A stretch of DNA of 5,727 nt from contig CAMOVY010000073.1 in the NCBI GenBank assembly GCA_946627905.1, forward strand, positions 1 to 5,727. Reading direction: 5' to 3'. The position numbers and the translations under genes were made by a program. The notes below the pieces were generated by a model. That model worked only from the letters and a program-made list of their open reading frames with translations. It had not been told where the DNA came from and made no database searches. This document shows positions 1 to 4,711 of the stretch, in pieces. This DNA is from an uncultured Clostridia bacterium. GTDB taxonomy: Bacteria; Bacillota; Clostridia; Christensenellales; Borkfalkiaceae. Every line of letters starts with the position of its first letter. The first letter of the stretch is position 1.

Positions 1-320
1 GTGATCTGCCGGCCGTTCTTATCCTGCTCTCTGGCAAGTTCTTTTTCGAGTTCTACGTGTATATCCAAAGTGCCGTTCAAAAATCTGCTGCCCGAACACC
101 CCGAACCGTACTTTTCAATCGCTTTTATCCCCGCTTCCATAACTTCGGGATGAGAAGTAAGACCCAAATAGTTATTAGAACCTATCATTATTATGTCTTT
201 ACCTTCCATAACGACTTCAGGGGCTTGCTTTGTTTCAAGTTTATGGAAATACGGGTAGATGCCCGCGGCTTTCATTTGTTTAACGTAATCGTACTTTTCG
301 CATTTGGTAAATAAATCCAT
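1..320 (-). CDS. Alpha-oxoamine synthase family PLP enzyme (BioF/KBL/SPT-like), 5' part only
   Basis: The first 106 residues of a pyridoxal-phosphate enzyme are encoded here; the rest lies beyond the left edge. The family condenses an amino acid with an acyl-CoA and releases CO2. It includes 8-amino-7-oxononanoate synthase, 2-amino-3-ketobutyrate CoA ligase and serine palmitoyltransferase. Visible family signatures are YPYF (residues 22-25), a GSNNYLGL block (47-54) and YGSGCSGSRFLNGT (71-84), followed by a D-hx-ELE-ELA helix. The catalytic lysine would be in the missing part, so the substrate cannot be assigned. By overall look it resembles the serine-palmitoyltransferase-like branch often annotated as glycine C-acetyltransferase. 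The ATG at 318-320 is preceded by AAGGA with 6 nt spacing. A strong promoter lies at 404-432. Residues 97-106 do not fit the family pattern, perhaps because of the sequence edge. Family confidence is high and subfamily confidence low. Confidence 0.88.
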   Translation of the reverse strand, partial: MDLFTKCEKYDYVKQMKAAGIYPYFHKLETKQAPEVVMEGKDIIMIGSNNYLGLTSHPEVMEAGIKAIEKYGSGCSGSRFLNGTLDIHVELEKELAREQDKNGRQI

Positions 321-403
321 AAGGAATCCTTAAACCGCTAAAAAATTTTAGTACGTCCGCCGAAAATCTTACACTCTTTAACACAAGCGGATATACGGGA
401 TTT

Positions 404-432
404 ATTCTATCACAATTTAATACCGTTGTCAA
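404..432 (-). promoter_or_regulatory. Sigma-A promoter of the alpha-oxoamine synthase gene
   Basis: On the minus strand TTGACA (427-432) and TAGAAT (404-409) are separated by exactly 17 bases. The predicted start near 397 gives a leader of about 76 nt before the ATG at 320. The -35 box begins about 13 bases after the stop of the upstream small gene, so the enzyme gene can be expressed independently of it. Confidence 0.75.
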
Positions 433-445
433 TAATTTTAAAGCC

Positions 446-670
446 TTACGCGTTGAAACGCATTACTCCGCTTTTATCGCGCAAAACCCGATACAATCTG
501 GCGTTTTCGCTCTTTAATATCGCTATCTCTTTCTTTAGCGCCAGATTTTCCCTTTTAAGGTTTTCCGAAAGTTTGTCGGCAAGGCGATTTATCTCTTTTT
601 TAAGCCTTATAATAACAAAATCTTTTGCGGGCGAAACGTTATCTTTATTATTGCAGACGTACGTTTTCAT
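446..670 (-). CDS. Small charged coiled-coil protein, 74 aa, function unknown
   Basis: I do not recognise this protein. After a polar N-terminus with one cysteine (residue 6), residues 18-65 form a long charged helix with heptad spacing. Hydrophobic residues sit at 23, 27, 30 and 34, and after a one-residue register shift at 38, 45, 49, 52, 59 and 63. Asparagines 42 and 56 fall on core positions, as in leucine zippers, where such residues favour dimers. There is no membrane segment or signal peptide. A full AAGGAG site (677-682) lies 6 nt before the ATG, which supports translation. The gene is divergent from the 315-residue gene at 743 and ends 125 bases upstream of the alpha-oxoamine synthase gene. 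A role as a dimeric regulator or scaffold is only a guess. The opposite strand is also open here (426-698) but lacks a comparable ribosome binding site. Confidence 0.6.
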   Translation of the reverse strand: MKTYVCNNKDNVSPAKDFVIIRLKKEINRLADKLSENLKRENLALKKEIAILKSENARLYRVLRDKSGVMRFNA

Positions 671-702
671 ATTTTACTCCTTAATATCCGTTTTTTAAGG
701 TA

Positions 703-732
703 TTGACATACCGCGGCGATTTTATTCATAAA
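703..732 (+). promoter_or_regulatory. Possible promoter of the 315-aa gene
   Basis: A perfect -35 hexamer, TTGACA (703-708), faces the plus-strand gene. The best -10 match is CATAAA (727-732) with an 18-base spacer, which fits the consensus at four of six positions. Transcription would then begin around 739, only a few bases before the ATG at 743, giving an almost leaderless mRNA. The -10 is weak, so this is tentative. Confidence 0.35.
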
Positions 733-734
733 AT
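719..734. repeat. AT-rich inverted repeat in the divergent intergenic region
   Basis: ATTTTAT (719-725) and ATAAAAT (728-734) form perfect 7-base arms around a 2-base centre. The repeat overlaps the putative -10 element of the plus-strand gene and lies about 50 bases upstream of the divergent small gene. It could be an operator for a dimeric regulator, but AT-rich palindromes also arise by chance. Confidence 0.35.
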
Positions 735-742
735 AAAAGGAA

Positions 743-1690
743 ATGTACTTTTATTTTTTCTGCGACTTTCCCGCGGTAATCAAATTTCAGGGCGTAATTT
801 TCGGCACGGTCGACCACTCGGTAAAATTTTGCAATTTAGAAGAACCTTACCCCCTTACCGAAATTTGTCCGCTTATGGGTAGCGGCACGAATTTCGCTTT
901 TTATCCCGACGGCGAATTTTTAAACAATCCGCCGAAAAATGCGTATATAACCGACCTTAAAGGCGGTTATTTCATACGCTTTTTAAAAACCGACAATAAC
1001 TGCGAATTTTCCATTATAAACCAAACCAAATTCCGCGACGCGACGATAACGGTTTTTACCGAAAACGGCTGTAAAGTTTCTCTTGAAACTCCTACGGGCT
1101 TTTTTGCCGAAACGCTTGCCTTTACGCCCGACTATGCAGAGTTTACCCACGGCGAGGGGTTAAATTCTGACCTTATTTTCGCCGCGATGGGCGGTGCGGA
1201 TAAAAAAATACTTAACGTGTACGGAATAAAGGAACACGCCCTTTTGCTTTCAACCGTAATAGACGACTTTTCTATTACCCCCGCGGGCTTTACCTGTACC
1301 GAACGGTTAAAAGATATTGCAAAGCACGAAATTTCGCGCGAATATTGTTATTCACAATCTGACAGCGTAATAAAAGAACAAAGCCGCAAAGTACGGTCAA
1401 GCGAGAATTTCGATAGAGAAAAACTGTCCGAAAGGCTTATTCCCTACGCCTTTACGGAAGAATTTTTGTGCGGGGGCGATTTTGAATTTTACCTTGCGGA
1501 AAACGTTAAGGAAAACGCCGATAAACTCGGCGGATTTTTCGGGGAGTTCATAGGCATTACCCCGCCGCCGATATTCAGAAACAGCGACGAAATAGGTTTT
1601 ATCTATAAACTTACGGAACGCAAGTATTCGGTGGAGTATTTTACTTTCGAACTATCGGAACACAAAATAACAAATATTAAAAAGATATAA
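743..1690 (+). CDS. Conserved-looking hypothetical protein, 315 aa, probably cytoplasmic
   Basis: I do not recognise a family. The protein has no signal peptide, lipobox or clear membrane helix, although its first 12 residues are rich in aromatics. Residues 1 to about 170 look beta-rich with many Phe, Gly and Thr, including a conserved-looking start (FPAVIKFQGVIFG). A charged linker around 185-225 leads to a C-terminal alpha/beta part (about 226-315) that ends in alternating strands and faintly recalls NTF2-like folds; that resemblance is weak. The ATG at 743 directly follows an in-frame stop at 734-736. Its only Shine-Dalgarno-like sequence (AAGGA, 737-741) sits 1 nt from the ATG, which is too close for normal use. 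The next ATG is 44 codons downstream and would remove the patterned N-terminus. The gene stands alone on the plus strand and ends in a bidirectional terminator. Its length and regular codon use argue that it is real. Confidence 0.75.
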   Translation: MYFYFFCDFPAVIKFQGVIFGTVDHSVKFCNLEEPYPLTEICPLMGSGTNFAFYPDGEFLNNPPKNAYITDLKGGYFIRFLKTDNNCEFSIINQTKFRDATITVFTENGCKVSLETPTGFFAETLAFTPDYAEFTHGEGLNSDLIFAAMGGADKKILNVYGIKEHALLLSTVIDDFSITPAGFTCTERLKDIAKHEISREYCYSQSDSVIKEQSRKVRSSENFDREKLSERLIPYAFTEEFLCGGDFEFYLAENVKENADKLGGFFGEFIGITPPPIFRNSDEIGFIYKLTERKYSVEYFTFELSEHKITNIKKI

Positions 1691-1692
1691 AA

Positions 1693-1717
1693 AAGGGGCT
1701 TTTATAAAAAGCCCCTT
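1693..1717. terminator. Bidirectional Rho-independent terminator between convergent genes
   Basis: An 11-bp perfect hairpin has arms at 1693-1703 and 1707-1717 (core GGGGC/GCCCC) and a 3-base loop. It begins 3 bases after the stop of the plus-strand 315-aa gene and lies 19 bases beyond the lipoprotein stop. The minus-strand reading has a run of T directly after the stem and should terminate best. The plus-strand tail (TTGTAATTTT) is weaker but plausible. Confidence 0.88.
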
Positions 1718-1735
1718 GTAATTTTAAATGTTGTT

Positions 1736-2635
1736 TTATTTTGCGGTAGCGGTTTTTACTTTTGCGCCCGTTTCGCCGTTTACGGGTTTCGGAATTCTGA
1801 CCGTTTTGTAATTATAACATACGAGTACGTCGCCTTCCGCCTCGAACACCGTTTCCCCGTTATAAGTCTTGGCGTCTGCGTCATAACCCGTGTCGGCGTC
1901 GTCCCAATCTTCTTTAAGCACCGCGTGGAAGGTAAGTCCGTGATTTTCGTCGGGTTTATCGACGTCGTATTCGCCCGTGTAGTAAATAACGTATTCGGTG
2001 TAATAATCGGAATTTGAGAAAATATCAGATATCGCGCTTATCGCCGTAGAGTTTGCCGTATCTTCGGTGTCGTACTGCGCGAATATGCAGAAATAATCGT
2101 TATAACCGCTTATCGAAGACGTGGGAATATACCACGTAGCCCTGCCGCTGTCTCTTGCGGCGCTGCTTGTCTTATAACTATCGTCCGACGCGTAATAACT
2201 GCGCCAAATACCTATCGAGCCTTTTTCGCTGACCAAATTAGAACCGGTAGTGCCGTTATGTTCAAACTCCCCGTAAATTTCCGACGGCAGTTTGCCGTTT
2301 ATCAAGTTCTGCTTGAGTTCCCCGTCTTCAAATTTAAGGTCGCCCATCATAATCTGCGAAGAATAGCCCGTTTCCTTATAGAAAATCGCGTTATCGTAGT
2401 ACCCCGCTTTAACGTGTTCTAAAACCTTGTCGACGGTTTTCGGCGCAAGGTGGCGGTACAATTCTACGGTAAACTTAACGTCGTCTTCCGCATAGAACGT
2501 GCTATCGGAATAATTGTAAATACTTAATTTAAGTTCGACTTTTTTTATGTCTTCGCACGCGGCAAGAGAGAAAGTCGCTACCGCCATAAGCGCTACAGCC
2601 ATAAAATTAACCGCTAATCTAAAAAACTTTTTCAT
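1736..2635 (-). CDS. Cyclophilin-like peptidyl-prolyl isomerase lipoprotein, 299 aa
   Basis: This is a surface lipoprotein with a diverged cyclophilin domain. A basic, hydrophobic signal peptide ends in the lipobox LAAC with Cys27, so it should be anchored to the outer face of the membrane. The domain starts near residue 53 (VKFTVELYRHLAPKTVDKVLEHV) and runs through YYDNAIFYK (79-87), Q94, GD (98-99), GSIGIWR (139-145), SGRATWYI (163-170) and DYFCIFAQ (180-187). These match the usual cyclophilin blocks in order. The catalytic arginine of the FHR motif is Lys87, two extra residues sit between Gln94 and GD, and the later QFF-type motif reads TWY, so isomerase activity may be reduced or lost. 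The C-terminal third (about 190-299) is acidic and Tyr-rich and unlike a plain cyclophilin. A GGAG site lies 5 nt before the ATG. The gene has its own promoter at 2667-2695 and a terminator at 1693-1717. Confidence 0.85.
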   Translation of the reverse strand: MKKFFRLAVNFMAVALMAVATFSLAACEDIKKVELKLSIYNYSDSTFYAEDDVKFTVELYRHLAPKTVDKVLEHVKAGYYDNAIFYKETGYSSQIMMGDLKFEDGELKQNLINGKLPSEIYGEFEHNGTTGSNLVSEKGSIGIWRSYYASDDSYKTSSAARDSGRATWYIPTSSISGYNDYFCIFAQYDTEDTANSTAISAISDIFSNSDYYTEYVIYYTGEYDVDKPDENHGLTFHAVLKEDWDDADTGYDADAKTYNGETVFEAEGDVLVCYNYKTVRIPKPVNGETGAKVKTATAK

Positions 2636-2666
2636 AATATCTCCAACAATACAGTTGATATGTTTT

Positions 2667-2695
2667 ATTTTACTAACATTTTATAAAAAAGTCAA
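2667..2695 (-). promoter_or_regulatory. Sigma-A promoter of the cyclophilin lipoprotein gene
   Basis: On the minus strand TTGACT (2690-2695) and TAAAAT (2667-2672) are separated by 17 bases. The predicted start is near 2660, about 25 bases upstream of the ATG at 2635. The promoter lies beyond the rplL terminator, so the lipoprotein gene appears to be a separate transcription unit. Confidence 0.72.
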
Positions 2696-2749
2696 TAAAA
2701 CGAGAGTATTTTGCGAATAAAAAGCATTTTCATTGTCGAAAAGCCAAAA

Positions 2750-2785
2750 TTTAAGCGGCGGAGCAATTTTGCTCCGCCGCTTAAA
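2750..2785 (-). terminator. Strong Rho-independent terminator after rplL
   Basis: A GC-rich perfect stem of about 15 bp has arms at 2750-2764 and 2771-2785 around a 6-base loop. It starts 22 bases after the rplL stop. On the minus strand it is followed by AT-rich sequence containing TTTT runs. It closes the ribosomal protein operon and separates it from the lipoprotein gene. Confidence 0.9.
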
Positions 2786-2807
2786 ATTTTTGATGTCAGC
2801 CTTTTAA

Positions 2808-3185
2808 TTATTCGGCAACAACGGTCGCACCCGCTTCTTTAAAGCGCGCAATCATCTTGTCCGCTTCTTCTTTCGTAGCGTTTTCTTTGATTACGCCTTT
2901 CGCTTCAACCAAAGCCTTCGCTTCGCCAAGTCCCAAAGTGGTGAATTCCCTTACCGCTTTGATAACGTCGATTTTCTTGTCGCCGATTTCTTTGATGGAA
3001 ACCTTGAATTCGGTCTTTTCTTCTTCTGCGGGAGCAGCAGCCGCGCCAGCCGCAGGAGCAGCCGCAACAGCTACGGGAGCCGCCGCGCTTACGCCGAATT
3101 CTTCTTCCAAAGCCTTAACGAGTTCGTTAAGTTCCAAAACCGTCATACCCTTTACTTCTTCTAAAAGTTTCTGAATGTCTGCCAT
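2808..3185 (-). CDS. rplL: Ribosomal protein bL12 (L7/L12)
   Basis: This is the multi-copy stalk protein of the 50S subunit. Its N-terminus dimerises and binds L10, and its C-terminus recruits and stimulates the GTPase translation factors. At 125 residues it has normal length: N-terminal helices (about 1-33), an Ala/Pro-rich flexible hinge (34-55) and the C-terminal domain (56-125), which carries the conserved KIDVIKAVRE and LGLGEAKALVE segments. After LVE the usual (G/S)AP...VKE loop reads AKGVIKE, which lacks the proline and is about one residue shorter. GGAGG at 3195-3199 lies 9 nt from the ATG. The 81-base gap from rplJ holds an unusually A-rich tract that may help the high translation this protein needs. 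It is the last gene of the block and is followed at once by a terminator. Confidence 0.97.
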   Translation of the reverse strand: MADIQKLLEEVKGMTVLELNELVKALEEEFGVSAAAPVAVAAAPAAGAAAAPAEEEKTEFKVSIKEIGDKKIDVIKAVREFTTLGLGEAKALVEAKGVIKENATKEEADKMIARFKEAGATVVAE

Positions 3186-3266
3186 TTTTAATTTCCTCCG
3201 AATTTTTTTGAAATTATTTTTTTAATTTTTATTTTTTTTAAGTTTTAGGGCTGCCCCTTTAATTAA
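3186..3266 (-). other. rplJ-rplL spacer with A-rich tract before the rplL ribosome binding site
   Basis: On the minus strand a weak 4-bp hairpin (3247-3258, AGGG/CCCT) is followed by about 40 bases made almost only of A and T with several runs of 5-8 A (3201-3241, a single G:C pair), and then by the GGAGG site. There is no T-run after the hairpin, so it is not a terminator. The unstructured A-rich leader could act as a translation enhancer for L12, which is made in several copies per ribosome. This is inference. Confidence 0.45.
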
Positions 3267-3791
3267 CTACTGCGCTTTCTTTTCCGCAATAGCGTTAAGC
3301 GCAATAACCAAGCCGCGGGGGATTGCAGAAAGCACACCCACGAAATTTGATATAGGCGCTTGCAAAGAACCGAGCATTTTTGCAACGAGTTCTTCTTTCG
3401 AAGGCATCGACGCGAGTGCTTTTACACCCTTTACGTCTACCTTACCGCCGTCCACGTACGCGCATTTTACCGAAATTTTATCTTCGTACTTTTTGACCGC
3501 GTCAATCACGATTTTTGCAGCCGAGGTTTCGTCAAGTCCGAACGCAACCGTTGTAGGACCGTTTAAATCTTCGTCGAAATCCGTGATGCCAAGGTCGTTA
3601 AAAGCGCGACGGATAAGCGTGTTCTTCAAAACTTTGTATTCTACGTTTTTCGCCCTGAATTCTCTTCTGAGTTCGGTATCGTCCGCAACGGACAAGCCCT
3701 TGGACGCAACGAAAACGACTGACTTGGAGTTCTGAATTTTTTCTTTTATTTCTTCTACTACCTGTTTTTTCGCTTCTAAATTTGCCGACAT
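3267..3791 (-). CDS. rplJ: Ribosomal protein uL10
   Basis: L10 anchors the L12 dimers to the 50S subunit at the base of the stalk and, in complex with L12, regulates its own operon by binding the leader RNA. The protein is 174 residues long, within the family range. The N-terminal rRNA-binding domain shows KGLSVADDTELRREFR (32-47), VEYKVLKNTLIRRAF (50-64) and a GPTTVAF segment near 78-84. The C-terminal helix (about 150-170, VGVLSAIPRGLVIALNAIAEK) is the expected L12 docking helix. The ATG at 3789-3791 has a perfect AAGGAGGT site 6 nt upstream, immediately after the attenuator hairpin. The gene is 81 bases from rplL and 186 bases from rplA, the latter gap filled by a promoter and the L10 leader. 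Confidence 0.96.
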   Translation of the reverse strand: MSANLEAKKQVVEEIKEKIQNSKSVVFVASKGLSVADDTELRREFRAKNVEYKVLKNTLIRRAFNDLGITDFDEDLNGPTTVAFGLDETSAAKIVIDAVKKYEDKISVKCAYVDGGKVDVKGVKALASMPSKEELVAKMLGSLQAPISNFVGVLSAIPRGLVIALNAIAEKKAQ

Positions 3792-3816
3792 CTTATTACC
3801 TCCTTGTGAATTTTGA

Positions 3817-3852
3817 AAACGCCCTTCTTGCCGAAACGGAAGAAGGGCGTTT
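3817..3852 (-). terminator. Attenuator hairpin of the L10 leader
   Basis: A perfect 13-bp stem has arms at 3817-3829 and 3840-3852 (core CGCCCTTCTT/AAGAAGGGCG) and a small inner CCG/CGG extension. It is followed by GTTTTC on the minus strand and ends about 16 bases before the rplJ ribosome binding site. The T-run is short, which fits a partial, regulated terminator. AAGGCG copies at 3859-3864 and 3886-3891 could pair with its 5' arm as antiterminators (inference). Confidence 0.75.
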
Positions 3853-3941
3853 AAGTATCGCCTTATTTTTCCGCCTCGGTGGGTTCGCCTTATAATAATA
3901 AGACGATTAAAAACCTACTGTCTTGGGCTATTTAATTATAC
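3817..3941 (-). promoter_or_regulatory. L10 leader (autoregulatory mRNA leader of rplJ-rplL)
   Basis: The minus-strand RNA from the predicted start near 3941 contains GCCCAAGACAGTAGGT (3913-3928) and CCACCGAGGCGG (3871-3882). These match the two conserved blocks that I remember from the L10 leader family (Rfam RF00557) and that form its kink-turn-bearing L10(L12)4 binding site. In Bacillus subtilis the bound complex promotes early termination in this leader. The hairpin at 3817-3852 suggests the same mechanism here. The leader lies exactly where expected, between rplA and rplJ. Confidence 0.85.
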
Positions 3942-3948
3942 GAATAGG

Positions 3949-3977
3949 ATTATAGCACTAAAATTAAAGTTTGTCAA
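3949..3977 (-). promoter_or_regulatory. Perfect consensus sigma-A promoter for rplJ-rplL
   Basis: On the minus strand TTGACA (3972-3977) and TATAAT (3949-3954) are separated by exactly 17 bases, a full consensus match. The -35 box directly abuts the TAG stop codon of rplA. The predicted start is near 3941, at the 5' end of the L10 leader. The rplJ-rplL pair can therefore be transcribed apart from nusG-rplK-rplA. Confidence 0.88.
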
Positions 3978-4664
3978 CTAAATTTTAGCGGCGATTTTTA
4001 CGCCGGGACCCATTGTGCTGGCGATAGCGACGCTACGGAGATAAAGACCTTTCGCCGCCGCAGGTTTAGCCTTGATTATGGCTTCCATAAGCGCGTCGTA
4101 GTTTTCTTTAATCTTTTCTACGCCGAAACTCTTTTTGCCGATAGCGCAGTGAATAATAGCGTTTTTATCGAGTCTGTATTCGACTTTACCGGCTTTGGTA
4201 TCCTTTATCGCCTTGGCAACGTCCATAGTAACCGTTCCGGACTTCGGGTTAGGCATCAAGCCTTTAGGACCTAAAACCTTACCGATACGACCGACTAAGC
4301 CCATCATATCGGGCGTCGTTATAATAACGTCGTAATCGAACCAGTTTTCCGACTGGATTTTCTGTATCATATCTTCCGCGCCGACAAAGTCTGCGCCCGC
4401 GGCTTTGGCTTCGTCCGCCTTTTCACCCTTTGCGAGTACCAAAACTTTAACGTTTTTACCCGTTCCGTTCGGGAGAACGATAACGCCCCTGACCTGCTGG
4501 TCGGCTTGCTTGGGGTCTACGCCGAGTCTTACGTGCAATTCGATAGTTTCGTCGAATTTGGCTTTAGCCGAATCGATAACGAGACCGATACCTTCCGCCG
4601 CCTCGTAAAGTTTCGCGGAATCTATTGCCTTTGCGCTGTCAACATACTTTTTTCCGTGTTTCAT
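3978..4664 (-). CDS. rplA: Ribosomal protein uL1
   Basis: L1 forms the mobile L1 stalk at the E site of the 50S subunit and is the translational repressor of the L11 operon. The 228 residues match the usual length. Conserved blocks include ELHVRLGVDPKQADQQVRG (about 43-61), LPNGTGK, DYDVIITTPDMMG, VGRIGKVLGPKGLMPNPKSG in the middle, GKVEYRLDKNAIIH and the C-terminal GLYLRSVAIASTMGPGVKI. The start is the ATG at 4662-4664, which has AGGAGGT 5 nt upstream and gives the standard MKHGKKY N-terminus. The frame stays open for 14 more codons to a TTG at 4704-4706, but that stretch overlaps a GTGG/CCAC hairpin and the ribosome binding site and should not be included. The gene is 47 bases from rplK. 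Its TAG stop abuts the rplJ promoter. Confidence 0.97.
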   Translation of the reverse strand: MKHGKKYVDSAKAIDSAKLYEAAEGIGLVIDSAKAKFDETIELHVRLGVDPKQADQQVRGVIVLPNGTGKNVKVLVLAKGEKADEAKAAGADFVGAEDMIQKIQSENWFDYDVIITTPDMMGLVGRIGKVLGPKGLMPNPKSGTVTMDVAKAIKDTKAGKVEYRLDKNAIIHCAIGKKSFGVEKIKENYDALMEAIIKAKPAAAKGLYLRSVAIASTMGPGVKIAAKI

Positions 4665-4675
4665 ATTAACCTCCT

Positions 4676-4704
4676 GTGGTACGTTCGGGAATACTCCCTC
4701 CCAC
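4676..4704 (-). promoter_or_regulatory. Putative L1-binding hairpin in front of rplA
   Basis: The minus-strand RNA folds with a 4-bp outer stem GTGG/CCAC (4701-4704 with 4676-4679), an asymmetric internal loop (GA opposite the 7-nt GAACGTA), a 4-bp inner stem GGGA/TCCC (4695-4698 with 4687-4690) and a 4-nt loop. The ribosome binding site starts one base after it. The layout matches the hairpin before rplK and resembles the L1 site of 23S rRNA, so bound L1 could block rplA translation. Binding is inferred. Confidence 0.65.
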
Positions 4705-4711
4705 AAATTCC

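Noticed and set aside
57..314. Open frame on the plus strand over the alpha-oxoamine synthase gene
   Set aside because: The minus strand carries a clear family match with a promoter and ribosome binding site. The plus frame lacks both and looks like a shadow.
426..698. Plus-strand open frame over the 74-aa gene, with a hydrophobic, Ser/Phe-rich product
   Set aside because: It has no ribosome binding site, starts inside the promoter of the neighbouring gene, and is the complement of a charged coiled coil, which naturally gives a hydrophobic shadow.
711..716. CCGCGG palindrome as an operator
   Set aside because: A 6-base palindrome is too short, and no second copy at a fitting distance was seen.
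3001..3090. GCAGCAGCC-like repeats in rplL as a tandem repeat element
   Set aside because: They encode the normal Ala/Pro-rich L7/L12 hinge and are low-complexity coding sequence.
2857..3174. Ser/Ala-rich plus-strand open frame over rplL
   Set aside because: It is the antisense of the Ala-rich L7/L12 hinge and of strongly biased codons, and has no start signals.
4665..4706. Upstream TTG start adding 14 residues to L1
   Set aside because: The extra residues are unlike any L1 N-terminus and overlap the ribosome binding site and the GTGG/CCAC hairpin. The ATG at 4664 gives the standard length.
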